Assembly (NCBI GenBank): GCA_012514775.1 | Contig: JAAYZQ010000157.1 | Location: 1-34,789, forward strand | Origin: Anaerolineaceae bacterium | Lineage (GTDB): Bacteria; Chloroflexota; Anaerolineae; JAAYZQ01 | Length of the DNA stretch: 34,789 bases | Direction of reading: 5' to 3' | Shown here: one piece after another, positions 1 to 6,562 of the stretch | How positions within the stretch are numbered: the first letter of the stretch is position 1 | Layout of the letters: the number at the start of each line of letters is the position of its first letter | Notes under the pieces: generated by a model | Seen by the model: the letters and a program-made list of their open reading frames with translations, nothing else | The model's database searches: none | Told to the model about the DNA's origin: nothing | Program-made: the position numbers and the translations under genes

Positions 1-1184
1 ATGGCTAGCCGGGAGTCGATCTCCTGGAACTCGCGCGACTCGATGACGCGCCGCAGAGAGACAAGCGACACCTTTTCGTTGGGCACCTCCAGCCCGACCA
101 CCGGCCGGCCGGGAACGGGCGCCTCGATACGGAGGGGCGCGGCGGACAGGGCCAGGGCCAGGTCGTTGACCAGGTTCGCGATGCGCGCCACCCGCACCCG
201 CTGCTGCCGCACCTCGCCGCCGGCCACTCGCCGCTCGATGTAGCCCGGGTCCAGCCCGAACTGGGTCACCGTGGGCCCCTGGTTGATCTCGACCACCTTG
301 GCCGGCACGCCAAAGCTGAGCAGCGTCTCTTCGATGATCTGCACCTTGCGCCGGACGTCGGTGTCGCCGTATGCCTGGGTCGAAGCCGCGTCCAGCAGGT
401 CGATGGACGGCAGCCCGTCATCCCTGCTCGCCGGCGACCTGGGCTTGCGCGTCCTTTTTCTGGGCTTGGCGCTCTTTTTGACCGTCCCCGGCTCCGGGTC
501 TTGCTCCCACCAGGGGACCTCGGGCACGTCGGGGGGCACAGGGCTGCCCTGGGTGCGGACCCACAAGCGGTTGAACAGGGCCACCACCCGGCGGGCGGGC
601 TGCTGTGCCAGGCCTTGCAGGTCGGGCCAGGCCGGCGCCAGCAGCAGGTAAAGGGCCAGGAAAAAGGCGGCAGCCAGGATCGTCACCGCCAGGGCGGTGC
701 CCAGGCCCTCCACGAGCAGCGTGCCCAGGGCCCAGCCCACGGCACCGCCACCCCGCCCCTGCTCGGCCACGACGAGCGCGCCGTCCACGCCCAGCTCCAG
801 CAGTGCCGGCACGTGGCTGGCCACCAGGGCGACGAGGAGCAAGAGCTCGACGCCGACCCAGGCCGCCGGCGAAGGCGAGAGCTTCCGGGCCAGCTCGTCC
901 CACAGCAATCGCAGCCCCAGCAGCCCCAGGCCCAGGGCGACGGCAAAGGCCCCCCAGCCCAGGGCCCGGCGTAGGGCGGTCGCCCACCAGGCCAGGACCG
1001 CCCCCGACGAGGCACTGGCAAGCCCCAGCAACGTCAAGATGGCCAGGATGATCAGCAACAGGCCCAGCAGGTCGCGTTGCATTGGGCCCAGCGTAGGGAG
1101 CGAGAACTGCCACCCCCGGATGCGGTCCCACGCGGCGGCGACCCCTGATGCTTGCCTGGCCTTGCGACCCCGTGGCCGTGCCAT
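1..1184 (-). CDS. ftsK: DNA translocase FtsK/SpoIIIE, N-terminal part (cut by window edge)
   Basis: This is the N-terminal 394 residues of an FtsK/SpoIIIE DNA translocase, which pumps chromosomal DNA through the division septum. The frame is open to the left edge, so the RecA-like motor and the gamma domain lie outside the window. Visible in order: a basic N-terminus; hydrophobic segments at about 38-56, 76-95, 108-130 and 158-185, matching the family's membrane anchor; a Pro/Lys/Arg-rich linker at 213-255; and the start of the alpha domain at about 275-394, with the characteristic GPTVTQFGLDPG (303-314), RVARIANLVNDLALAL (331-346) and a PVVGLEVPN strand (361-369). The ATG at 1184 follows the stop of the S1-domain gene by 10 bases, so the two are probably co-transcribed. 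Longer frames on both strands here lack these motifs and are shadows. Confidence 0.9.
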   Translation of the reverse strand, partial: MARPRGRKARQASGVAAAWDRIRGWQFSLPTLGPMQRDLLGLLLIILAILTLLGLASASSGAVLAWWATALRRALGWGAFAVALGLGLLGLRLLWDELARKLSPSPAAWVGVELLLLVALVASHVPALLELGVDGALVVAEQGRGGGAVGWALGTLLVEGLGTALAVTILAAAFFLALYLLLAPAWPDLQGLAQQPARRVVALFNRLWVRTQGSPVPPDVPEVPWWEQDPEPGTVKKSAKPRKRTRKPRSPASRDDGLPSIDLLDAASTQAYGDTDVRRKVQIIEETLLSFGVPAKVVEINQGPTVTQFGLDPGYIERRVAGGEVRQQRVRVARIANLVNDLALALSAAPLRIEAPVPGRPVVGLEVPNEKVSLVSLRRVIESREFQEIDSRLA

Positions 1185-1194
1185 CAACCTCTCC

Positions 1195-2217
1195 TCATGC
1201 CTCGCGCATTTGCCGCAGGCTCAGCCCCAGGCGCTGGTGCGCCGGATCGATGTTCAGGACGCGCACCCGGACCGTGTCGCCTTCGCGCACCACGTTCCGG
1301 GGATGCAAGAAACTGCCCTCCGCCAGTTCCGAGATGTGGATCAGCCCTTCCAGGCCCTCTTCCAGGCGCACAAAGGCGCCAAAACTCACCACGTTGGTCA
1401 CCAGGCCCTCGACGACCTGCCCGGGATGGAAGCGGGATCCCACGTCGGCCCAGGGGTTGGGGCGCAATCGCTTCAGGCTGAGGGCCACCCGCCCCTCTTC
1501 GGCGTTGACGCCCAGGACATAGACCCGCACCGGCTGGCCAGGGCCAAGGACGTCGCTGGGGTGGCGGACGCGATCCCACGACAACTCGGAGACGTGGATC
1601 AGCCCTTCCACACCGCCCAGGTCGACAAAGGCTCCGAACGTGGTCAAATTGGTGACGGTGCCGTCGCAGATGTCGCCGGGTACCAGATTGTTAAGGATCG
1701 TGGCCGGTGCTCGAAAGCTTGACTGCGCGGCCCGCTCGGAGAATACCAGGCGTGCCTGGGGTGGGTCAACCTCGATGATGCGGGCCTCCACCCTGGCGCC
1801 AATGTGCCTGGCCAGCTCCGCAACCCGCTGTCGCGGGTCCAATTGCCGGGGCGCTTCGCACAGGTGCGAGGCCGGGATAAACCCCTGTATCCCGTTCCAG
1901 TCAACCAGCAGCCCCCCCCGGTTCGCCCCGGCCACCTCCAGGGTAAAGGATTCGCCCCTGTCCATCGCCTGTTGGGCTCTTTCCCAGCTCTCCTCCGCGC
2001 CGGCTTCTCCGTCCTCGGCGAGCTCGTGGAAGCGGTTTGCCGGTCCGCCGTTGGTCTCCAGGTCCAACGTAGACAGGATTTCGTGGGGATCGAGGGGGGC
2101 TACCACCTCGGCCGCCACCTCCCCCTGTTCCAGAAGCGACTGCCAATAGCTTTCGTCGATCTGGCTCCACCAGTCCTTCTCGTGTGAGGGTACCAGCCGC
2201 AGCTCTGCTTGGTCCAT
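1195..2217 (-). CDS. S1 RNA-binding domain protein (three S1 repeats)
   Basis: A 340-residue protein with three S1 (OB-fold) RNA-binding repeats. The acidic first ~85 residues match nothing I recognise. S1 repeat 1 (about 88-162) is divergent; repeats 2 (181-250) and 3 (265-336) are canonical, each with the pattern V-x-N-x3-FGAFV followed by GLIH(V/I)SEL. Proteins of this kind are relatives of ribosomal protein S1, and some bind mRNA or ribosomes. At about 340 residues it is shorter than the six-repeat S1 of enterobacteria but similar to short S1-like proteins of other phyla. The frame extends to 2265, but the ATG at 2217 has a GGTGAG/GAGG-type ribosome site and lies about 55 bases after the start predicted from the consensus promoter at 2280-2308. 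It is first in an operon with ftsK. Confidence 0.85.
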   Translation of the reverse strand: MDQAELRLVPSHEKDWWSQIDESYWQSLLEQGEVAAEVVAPLDPHEILSTLDLETNGGPANRFHELAEDGEAGAEESWERAQQAMDRGESFTLEVAGANRGGLLVDWNGIQGFIPASHLCEAPRQLDPRQRVAELARHIGARVEARIIEVDPPQARLVFSERAAQSSFRAPATILNNLVPGDICDGTVTNLTTFGAFVDLGGVEGLIHVSELSWDRVRHPSDVLGPGQPVRVYVLGVNAEEGRVALSLKRLRPNPWADVGSRFHPGQVVEGLVTNVVSFGAFVRLEEGLEGLIHISELAEGSFLHPRNVVREGDTVRVRVLNIDPAHQRLGLSLRQMREA

Positions 2218-2279
2218 GCCTCTCTGCCTCACCTTTCCTGCTGCCCGGGTCGCCCCAGCGTGCAAAAGGGCGACGTTTG

Positions 2280-2308
2280 ATTATAAAATCGATCTTTTCG
2301 CCTGTCAA
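2280..2308 (-). promoter_or_regulatory. Perfect-consensus sigma70 promoter for S1 gene-ftsK
   Basis: On the minus strand TTGACA (2308-2303) is separated by exactly 17 bases from TATAAT (2285-2280). Both hexamers match the housekeeping consensus 6 of 6. The -35 element overlaps the stop end of the membrane-sensor gene upstream. Transcription should start near 2273, giving a leader of about 55 bases to the ATG at 2217. Confidence 0.88.
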
Positions 2309-4287
2309 GGCAACTGCGCGTTGCTGTTGCCGCTTCCCGGGGCCCCTGCATCGCCGGCCGGCGACGCCGCGGCGCCCGCCTGCTCCAGGTCCGCCAGGCT
2401 GCGGGCCACCTCGGCGATGGCGATGCGTTGCTTGCGATACAGGTCCGACTCGCTCATGGCCAGCCGCCGCGCCACGTCGCGCACCCTCAGCCCGCGGACG
2501 AACTTGAGCTCGAGGATGTTGTACAGGATCCACTCCGTGGTGGTCATGCTCCGCTCGCCGGCGGGGCGCAGCCGCTCGATGGCTTCGCCCAGCACGACGC
2601 GCAGGGCCTGCACCGGGTTTGCCCCTTGCTCGCGGGCCACGCGCGCCACCACGCGCAGCTCCAGGAGGGGGCTCTCGGTCAGCTTGGGGCCGCCCCAGTA
2701 GTGGCTGAGCGCGTCGCGCACCCACTGCTGAAACTCGGGTGAGTAGATGAGCGCGTCTTCCATGATCTGGGTCGTGGGTGTGCCCGCATAGCGCGTGGCA
2801 TCCTGCCAGCGGTGCAGCCTCTCGATGTTGGGCAGGATGCGGTTCAACGTCTCGAACACGTTCTGCTGCAGGTAGCGGTCCTCCAGTGCATCCTGGGCGC
2901 GGCCGGCGAGGGCGTTCACCAGCTCTTGCTCGCCCGGCGCCAGGGCGGGCGCCGGCGAGCGCGCTTCGACGCCCAGGACGCCCAGGCAGACGTCGCCCCC
3001 CTCGGCCCGCAGGGGCATGAGCCAGAAATCCTCCCCCGGCAAGAACTTGCCCGCCTCCACCGGATCGTGATGGCTCCCGGTGAGGAGGGCCTCTGGCCCG
3101 TTGCCGCAGACCCGCTGCTCCTGGAGAAAGGCCTCGATGGCGGTCCGGTCGCCGCAGTGGGCTTCGAGGCGCTGCTGGCCTTCGTCCATCACGGCCACGA
3201 ACCCGGTGCGCACCTGCAACAGGTCGCACAGGGCGGCCAGGTTGTTTTCCAGGAAGGCGCGCAGGTCGGCGGTGGTCAGGAGCCGGCGGTCCAGGGTCTG
3301 GATCCAGGCGATCTCGTTGCGATCCTGGCGATAGATCAGCCGGTCGATGACGGGCCGGGCGCGATCGATGGCGATCTGCAGCAGCACGATGATGCCCACG
3401 ACGGATAGGATCAGGACCGTGTCGCGTGGCAGGCCAAAGATGGCCTGCACCTTGGGCACGGCGAGCATGACAAAGAGGACGGCGGCGCCTACCAGCGGCC
3501 CGCGGAGCAGGTAATGGATGAGCCGGTGCTTGATCACCCGATCGGGGCTGAGGACGCCAAAAAAGGCGACGCTATAGGCCATGAGGACGATCATGAGCAG
3601 TACTGCCGCGTTCCCCACCAGCAAAAAGAGCTGAAGCGCGTAGGTGTGGACCAGGGCCGGGATGCCGGTGAACATCAGGTAGGGAAAGACCCCAAGGGCC
3701 GGGGCGACAAAGGCGAGCCCCATGTAGGTCATGCGCCGCCGGGATGCGCGGGTCAGGCAGCGCTTGCGGGCGCGCTGGATGTTGGCCTCGCCCCACAACA
3801 CGACGACCACAAAGTAGATGCCGAAAATCCAGAACAGGGGGCCGGGCGCCAGGTGTGAGGCTTGCGGGCGATAGATCCCGTCGTACACCACCAGCTCGCT
3901 CCAGAGCACCAGGCCCAGGAACAGGGCGCCGGCAATATAGCTCAGGATGAGGGCCACCCGCCGCCATCGGGCCCGCAGGTTCATCGTGGCCAGCAGCGCG
4001 TCAGAAAAGTGGAGGTAGGCGGCGGGCACGAAGGCAATGCCCACCCATTGGAACTTGAGCCAGCGGACCGCTGCCGCGGAGCTTTCGACTTCGTACAGCA
4101 CGACGTCGCCGGCATAGACGATGAGCATGAAGGCCAGCAGCGCGCAAAAACCCCGCACCACGGGGCTGCGCAAGTTGTGGGTCAGGAGGTAGGTCAACAG
4201 CGAGAACGAGGTGAGGAGGACCGTGGCCGCGAGGACCTGGTTGCTGAGGATCAGACCGCCTGTAATCCACTGGGACAGATCTAGCAT
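2305..4287 (-). CDS. Membrane sensor with 7TM-type N-terminus, GAF domain and C-terminal HTH-like region
   Basis: A 660-residue membrane protein from the ATG at 4287; a TTG at 4317 would add 10 residues, and neither has a strong ribosome site. Residues about 10-250 contain seven hydrophobic helices resembling the 7TM region found at the N-terminus of some histidine kinases. Two more helices lie at about 262-282 and 288-308. Residues about 335-470 look like a GAF ligand-binding domain. The remainder (about 510-635) is soluble and helical; near 596-625 a sequence beginning VRGLRVRDVARRLAMSES resembles the helix-turn-helix of sigma-4 or response-regulator proteins. I see no H-box, no HATPase N/G boxes and no receiver domain. 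It may be a membrane-bound one-component regulator. The tail (about 637-660) is Ala/Gly/Pro-rich. Its gene lies 90 bases downstream of the GNAT gene. Confidence 0.75.
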   Translation of the reverse strand: MLDLSQWITGGLILSNQVLAATVLLTSFSLLTYLLTHNLRSPVVRGFCALLAFMLIVYAGDVVLYEVESSAAAVRWLKFQWVGIAFVPAAYLHFSDALLATMNLRARWRRVALILSYIAGALFLGLVLWSELVVYDGIYRPQASHLAPGPLFWIFGIYFVVVVLWGEANIQRARKRCLTRASRRRMTYMGLAFVAPALGVFPYLMFTGIPALVHTYALQLFLLVGNAAVLLMIVLMAYSVAFFGVLSPDRVIKHRLIHYLLRGPLVGAAVLFVMLAVPKVQAIFGLPRDTVLILSVVGIIVLLQIAIDRARPVIDRLIYRQDRNEIAWIQTLDRRLLTTADLRAFLENNLAALCDLLQVRTGFVAVMDEGQQRLEAHCGDRTAIEAFLQEQRVCGNGPEALLTGSHHDPVEAGKFLPGEDFWLMPLRAEGGDVCLGVLGVEARSPAPALAPGEQELVNALAGRAQDALEDRYLQQNVFETLNRILPNIERLHRWQDATRYAGTPTTQIMEDALIYSPEFQQWVRDALSHYWGGPKLTESPLLELRVVARVAREQGANPVQALRVVLGEAIERLRPAGERSMTTTEWILYNILELKFVRGLRVRDVARRLAMSESDLYRKQRIAIAEVARSLADLEQAGAAASPAGDAGAPGSGNSNAQLP

Positions 4288-4327
4288 GAGCAATGAACCC
4301 ACATCACCGTTAAACAACTCTGCTTTT

Positions 4328-4356
4328 CAGCGTGCCGGCTTTGCCTTGGCACGCTG
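4328..4356. terminator. Perfect 9-bp hairpin between GNAT and sensor genes
   Basis: CAGCGTGCC (4328-4336) and GGCACGCTG (4348-4356) are perfect inverse complements around an 11-base loop. The hairpin lies in the 90-base gap between the GNAT stop and the sensor start, both on the minus strand. No T-run follows it on the minus strand (an A-run does), so an intrinsic terminator is doubtful. An attenuator or mRNA-processing structure is equally possible. Confidence 0.5.
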
Positions 4357-4377
4357 CACACCCGCCCTCCCGGCGCC

Positions 4378-4908
4378 CTATCGAAGGTTCTGCACAAAAA
4401 AGAGGGCAATATCCTGGTTCTGATAGTAATGATCGTTAAAGCCACAGAACTGAAACCCAAGCTTGCGATAAAAGGCCATGGCCGGATAGTTCTTGGTCGT
4501 CGCCTCGGCCTGCAGCAGCCGCAGCCCCTGTTCCCTGGCCCACTGGCGTCCATGGCGCATGAGGGCCGTGCCGACGCCCTTGCGCCGGTAAGCGCGGTCG
4601 ACGGCCAGGTTGGCCACCCAGCCCACCTGCTGCCAGGGATTGGCCAGCATGTCCAGGTAGCCGGCTACCTCTCCGTCCACTTCGGCCGCCAGGAATCCCT
4701 CGCCCCGCTGCCAGTCCTCTACCAACTGCTCCAGGTTTCGCGGATAGGCGACCGGCATGCGCCGCGGAAGGCGCACGGTTTGAAAGGCGACGTCCACCTG
4801 GGACTCGCCCTCCTGGACCTTCATCTGCCAGACGTGGTCCGTCTCGGACGCGTGGTCCATGCACAGGCAGGCATTCAGGTCGGCCAGCGTTGCCGGGCGA
4901 ACGATCAT
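4378..4908 (-). CDS. GNAT family N-acetyltransferase
   Basis: A 176-residue GNAT acetyltransferase, which transfers an acetyl group from acetyl-CoA to an amine. The acetyl-CoA-binding motif A is clear: a beta strand VANLAVD (98-104) followed by YRRKGVGTALM (107-117), the R-x-x-G-x-G/A pyrophosphate loop. Motif B is seen as NYPAMAFYRKLGF (140-152), ending in the usual Tyr-x-(K/R)-x-GF. The layout is close to RimI-like enzymes, but the substrate cannot be read from sequence; an amino acid, peptide N-terminus or small amine are all possible. The ATG at 4908 is preceded by a purine-rich GGAAGGAAGGGA ribosome site and by a promoter at 4936-4964. It is first in a possible two-gene unit with the membrane sensor downstream. 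Confidence 0.88.
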   Translation of the reverse strand: MIVRPATLADLNACLCMDHASETDHVWQMKVQEGESQVDVAFQTVRLPRRMPVAYPRNLEQLVEDWQRGEGFLAAEVDGEVAGYLDMLANPWQQVGWVANLAVDRAYRRKGVGTALMRHGRQWAREQGLRLLQAEATTKNYPAMAFYRKLGFQFCGFNDHYYQNQDIALFFVQNLR

Positions 4909-4935
4909 TCTTCCCTTCCTTCCAAAGCTACCATG

Positions 4936-4964
4936 ATTTTACCACCCTCGCCCCGAAAAGGCAA
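4936..4964 (-). promoter_or_regulatory. Sigma70-type promoter for the GNAT gene
   Basis: On the minus strand TTGCCT (4964-4959) and TAAAAT (4941-4936) are 17 bases apart, 4/6 and 5/6 matches to consensus. The predicted start near 4929 gives a leader of about 20 bases to the ATG at 4908, which has a strong ribosome site. Confidence 0.6.
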
Positions 4965-5133
4965 GGCCGGGCCGCGCCCCCGTAGGGTCGTGTACAAGTC
5001 TAAAGTGCTACCCACCGGCCTGGCATTTGCTCGCCAGGCATTCGCTCGCGCCGGACAACAATCCGGCGCCCCGCGCAGTGGAGGGGCGAAGAAACGCGAC
5101 CTGGACAGCGGCCCAGCCGGCCCCCTGGCAGAG

Positions 5134-5162
5134 TGGACAGGTATGTCATTTTGCGCTATAAT
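5134..5162 (+). promoter_or_regulatory. Strong sigma70 promoter for the bicupin-UDG operon
   Basis: TGGACA (5134-5139), a 17-base spacer and a perfect TATAAT (5157-5162). Transcription should begin near 5169, downstream of the earliest possible in-frame GTG of the bicupin frame (5133), so translation must start further in, at the GTG at 5190. Confidence 0.85.
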
Positions 5163-5189
5163 GGGCCGCAGCCAAGCCGGGGTGATAGA

Positions 5190-5897
5190 GTGAGGGTGGA
5201 GCCAACGCAGACGCTGGACAAGGTCAGCATCGCCGAACAGGCAGGTCGCCTGACCGAGCCGTTCACCATGATGGACCTGGTGCAGATCGACGATCTGACC
5301 CTGAGCATTTACCTCTGCCAGGGCACGATGCCCTTTCACCGCCACGTGGACCAGGACGAGCTCTTCCTGGTGCACAGCGGCACCATCAGCCTGGAGACCG
5401 ACTGGGGCACCGCCGTCCTGCGTCCCGGCGAGCTGTCCGTGGTGCCCAAGGGCGTCGGGCACCGCTCTTCCTCCCTGTTGCGCTCGTACGTCCTCCTCGT
5501 CCAGCCGCGCCTGATGATCAACCGGCGCAACGGGTACCGGCGCCTCTTTGCCATCAAGCGCAGCGGGCACCTGGAAAAGCTCAGCGTGCCGGCCATGGGC
5601 CGCCAGGTGCAGAGCTTTTTCCAGCCGGTGCCCCTGGTGCAGTTGGACACCTTTGTCCTGAACCTGACCGTCTGCCAGGGAACCGGTCCCTACTGGCAGG
5701 TTGAGGACCAGAGCAGCCTGGTGTTTTGCTACGAGGGCCAGACCGTCCTGGAGAGCCCGGCGGGCCGGACGCCCCTTGGTCAGGGCGAGCTGGTCGTGGT
5801 GCCGGTGGGCGTCGCCCACCGCGTCAGCAGCCCCCATCGCGCGATGCTCCTCGGCCTGGAGCGCCGCCAGCCGCCCGACCTGCCCCTGCCCGACTGA
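5190..5897 (+). CDS. Two-domain cupin protein
   Basis: A 235-residue protein made of two cupin beta-barrels. The first (about 25-110) carries a complete metal-site pattern: H50-x-H52-x4-E57 in cupin motif 1, and H91 in the motif 2 segment VVPKGVGHRS. The second (about 145-232) repeats the fold, with VVVPVGVAHRVSS (H210). Its motif 1, however, reads YWQVEDQ (168-174), so the two His of the H-x-H pair are replaced by Tyr and Gln and metal binding is probably lost. Cupins are diverse (dioxygenases, isomerases, storage or regulatory proteins), so no reaction is assigned. The GTG at 5190 was chosen because it follows GGGGTGA by five bases and lies downstream of the promoter. Its TGA overlaps the ATG of the uracil-DNA glycosylase gene by one base, indicating translational coupling. 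Confidence 0.85.
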   Translation: MRVEPTQTLDKVSIAEQAGRLTEPFTMMDLVQIDDLTLSIYLCQGTMPFHRHVDQDELFLVHSGTISLETDWGTAVLRPGELSVVPKGVGHRSSSLLRSYVLLVQPRLMINRRNGYRRLFAIKRSGHLEKLSVPAMGRQVQSFFQPVPLVQLDTFVLNLTVCQGTGPYWQVEDQSSLVFCYEGQTVLESPAGRTPLGQGELVVVPVGVAHRVSSPHRAMLLGLERRQPPDLPLPD

Positions 5898-6520
5898 TGG
5901 CAGATCTCCCAGCACCCCTGCGCCTGGCGGAGGGCTGCCGGCGCTGCCCAGTCCTGGTTGCCAACCGCTGCCGGATCGTGCACGGCTACGGCCCGCCCCC
6001 ACCGGGCGACGGGGCAGCCGTGCTGTTCGTCGGCGAGGCGCCGGGCGCCAGGGGCGGCGACGTGACGGGCGTGCCGTTCACCAGCGACCGCTCGGGCGTG
6101 CGGCTGCAAGGGGTCCTTATCCGCCTGGGCCTGTCGGCCGAGACCGATCCCCGCGTCCAGCCGCCGCGCCTGCGCTGTTTCGTGACCAACGTCGTGCGCT
6201 GCAACCCGCCCGGAAACCGCACGCCGTCCCGCGCCGAGATCGAAAACTGCCTGCCCTACCTGTGGCAAGAGATCGATCTATGGCAGCCCAGGATCGTGGT
6301 GCCGGTGGGCAACGTGGCGGCGCAGGCCATCGTCCCCCGGCTCACGGGCCGGCCCGCACCTCCCATCGGTCAGTGCCAGGCCCACGTCCTGGGCAGCCGG
6401 CCGTTGGTCGTGCCCATGCGACATCCGGCCCGGTCGCCCAACGCCGACCTGGACCGTTTCGTCGCCGTGATGCAAGAGCTGCTGAGTCAGCTTTCCGCAG
6501 CGGGCGCCCGGGGTTCGTAG
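5897..6520 (+). CDS. Uracil-DNA glycosylase, family 4-like (Fe-S type)
   Basis: A 207-residue uracil-DNA glycosylase, which removes uracil arising from cytosine deamination as the first step of base-excision repair. Motif A is GEAPGARGGDVTGVPF (46-61). The four cysteines expected to hold the 4Fe-4S cluster are C14-x2-C17 and C102-x15-C118, in the family 4 arrangement (TNVVRCNPPGNRTPS, then NC). Motif B is MRHPARSPN with H176. Length and layout fit family 4 enzymes of about 200 residues. The usual acidic residue after GEAPG-x-x is not in the canonical place (RGGD rather than xED), so a family 5 affinity is not fully excluded. The ATG at 5897 overlaps the bicupin stop; the gene ends inside the hairpin at 6513-6549. 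Confidence 0.9.
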   Translation: MADLPAPLRLAEGCRRCPVLVANRCRIVHGYGPPPPGDGAAVLFVGEAPGARGGDVTGVPFTSDRSGVRLQGVLIRLGLSAETDPRVQPPRLRCFVTNVVRCNPPGNRTPSRAEIENCLPYLWQEIDLWQPRIVVPVGNVAAQAIVPRLTGRPAPPIGQCQAHVLGSRPLVVPMRHPARSPNADLDRFVAVMQELLSQLSAAGARGS

Positions 6521-6549
6521 CAGGCGCACCGGCGCCGGGCGCTACGAAC
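6513..6549. terminator. Bidirectional terminator-like hairpin
   Basis: GTTCGTAGC (6513-6521) and GCTACGAAC (6541-6549) are perfect complements, and inside them GGCGC (6523-6527) can pair with GCGCC (6532-6536). The left arm contains the stop codon of the uracil-DNA glycosylase gene. It sits exactly between two convergent genes. No T-tract flanks it, so it is a terminator by position and structure only. Confidence 0.6.
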
Positions 6550-6562
6550 GGGACCGGGGGAC

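Noticed and set aside
418..1131. 237-codon minus-strand frame inside the FtsK region
   Set aside because: Out of phase with the frame that shows FtsK membrane helices and alpha-domain motifs; Gly/Pro/Ala/Arg-rich shadow.
5018..5039. GCCTGGC/GCCAGGC 7-bp hairpin with neighbouring GCATT(T/C)GCTCGC direct repeats
   Set aside because: Too short and not followed by a T-tract; it lies upstream of both divergent promoters and may be chance in GC-rich DNA.
4905..6002. 365-codon minus-strand frame over the bicupin gene
   Set aside because: Antisense to the cupin motifs and to a strong plus-strand promoter; no ribosome site and no domain.
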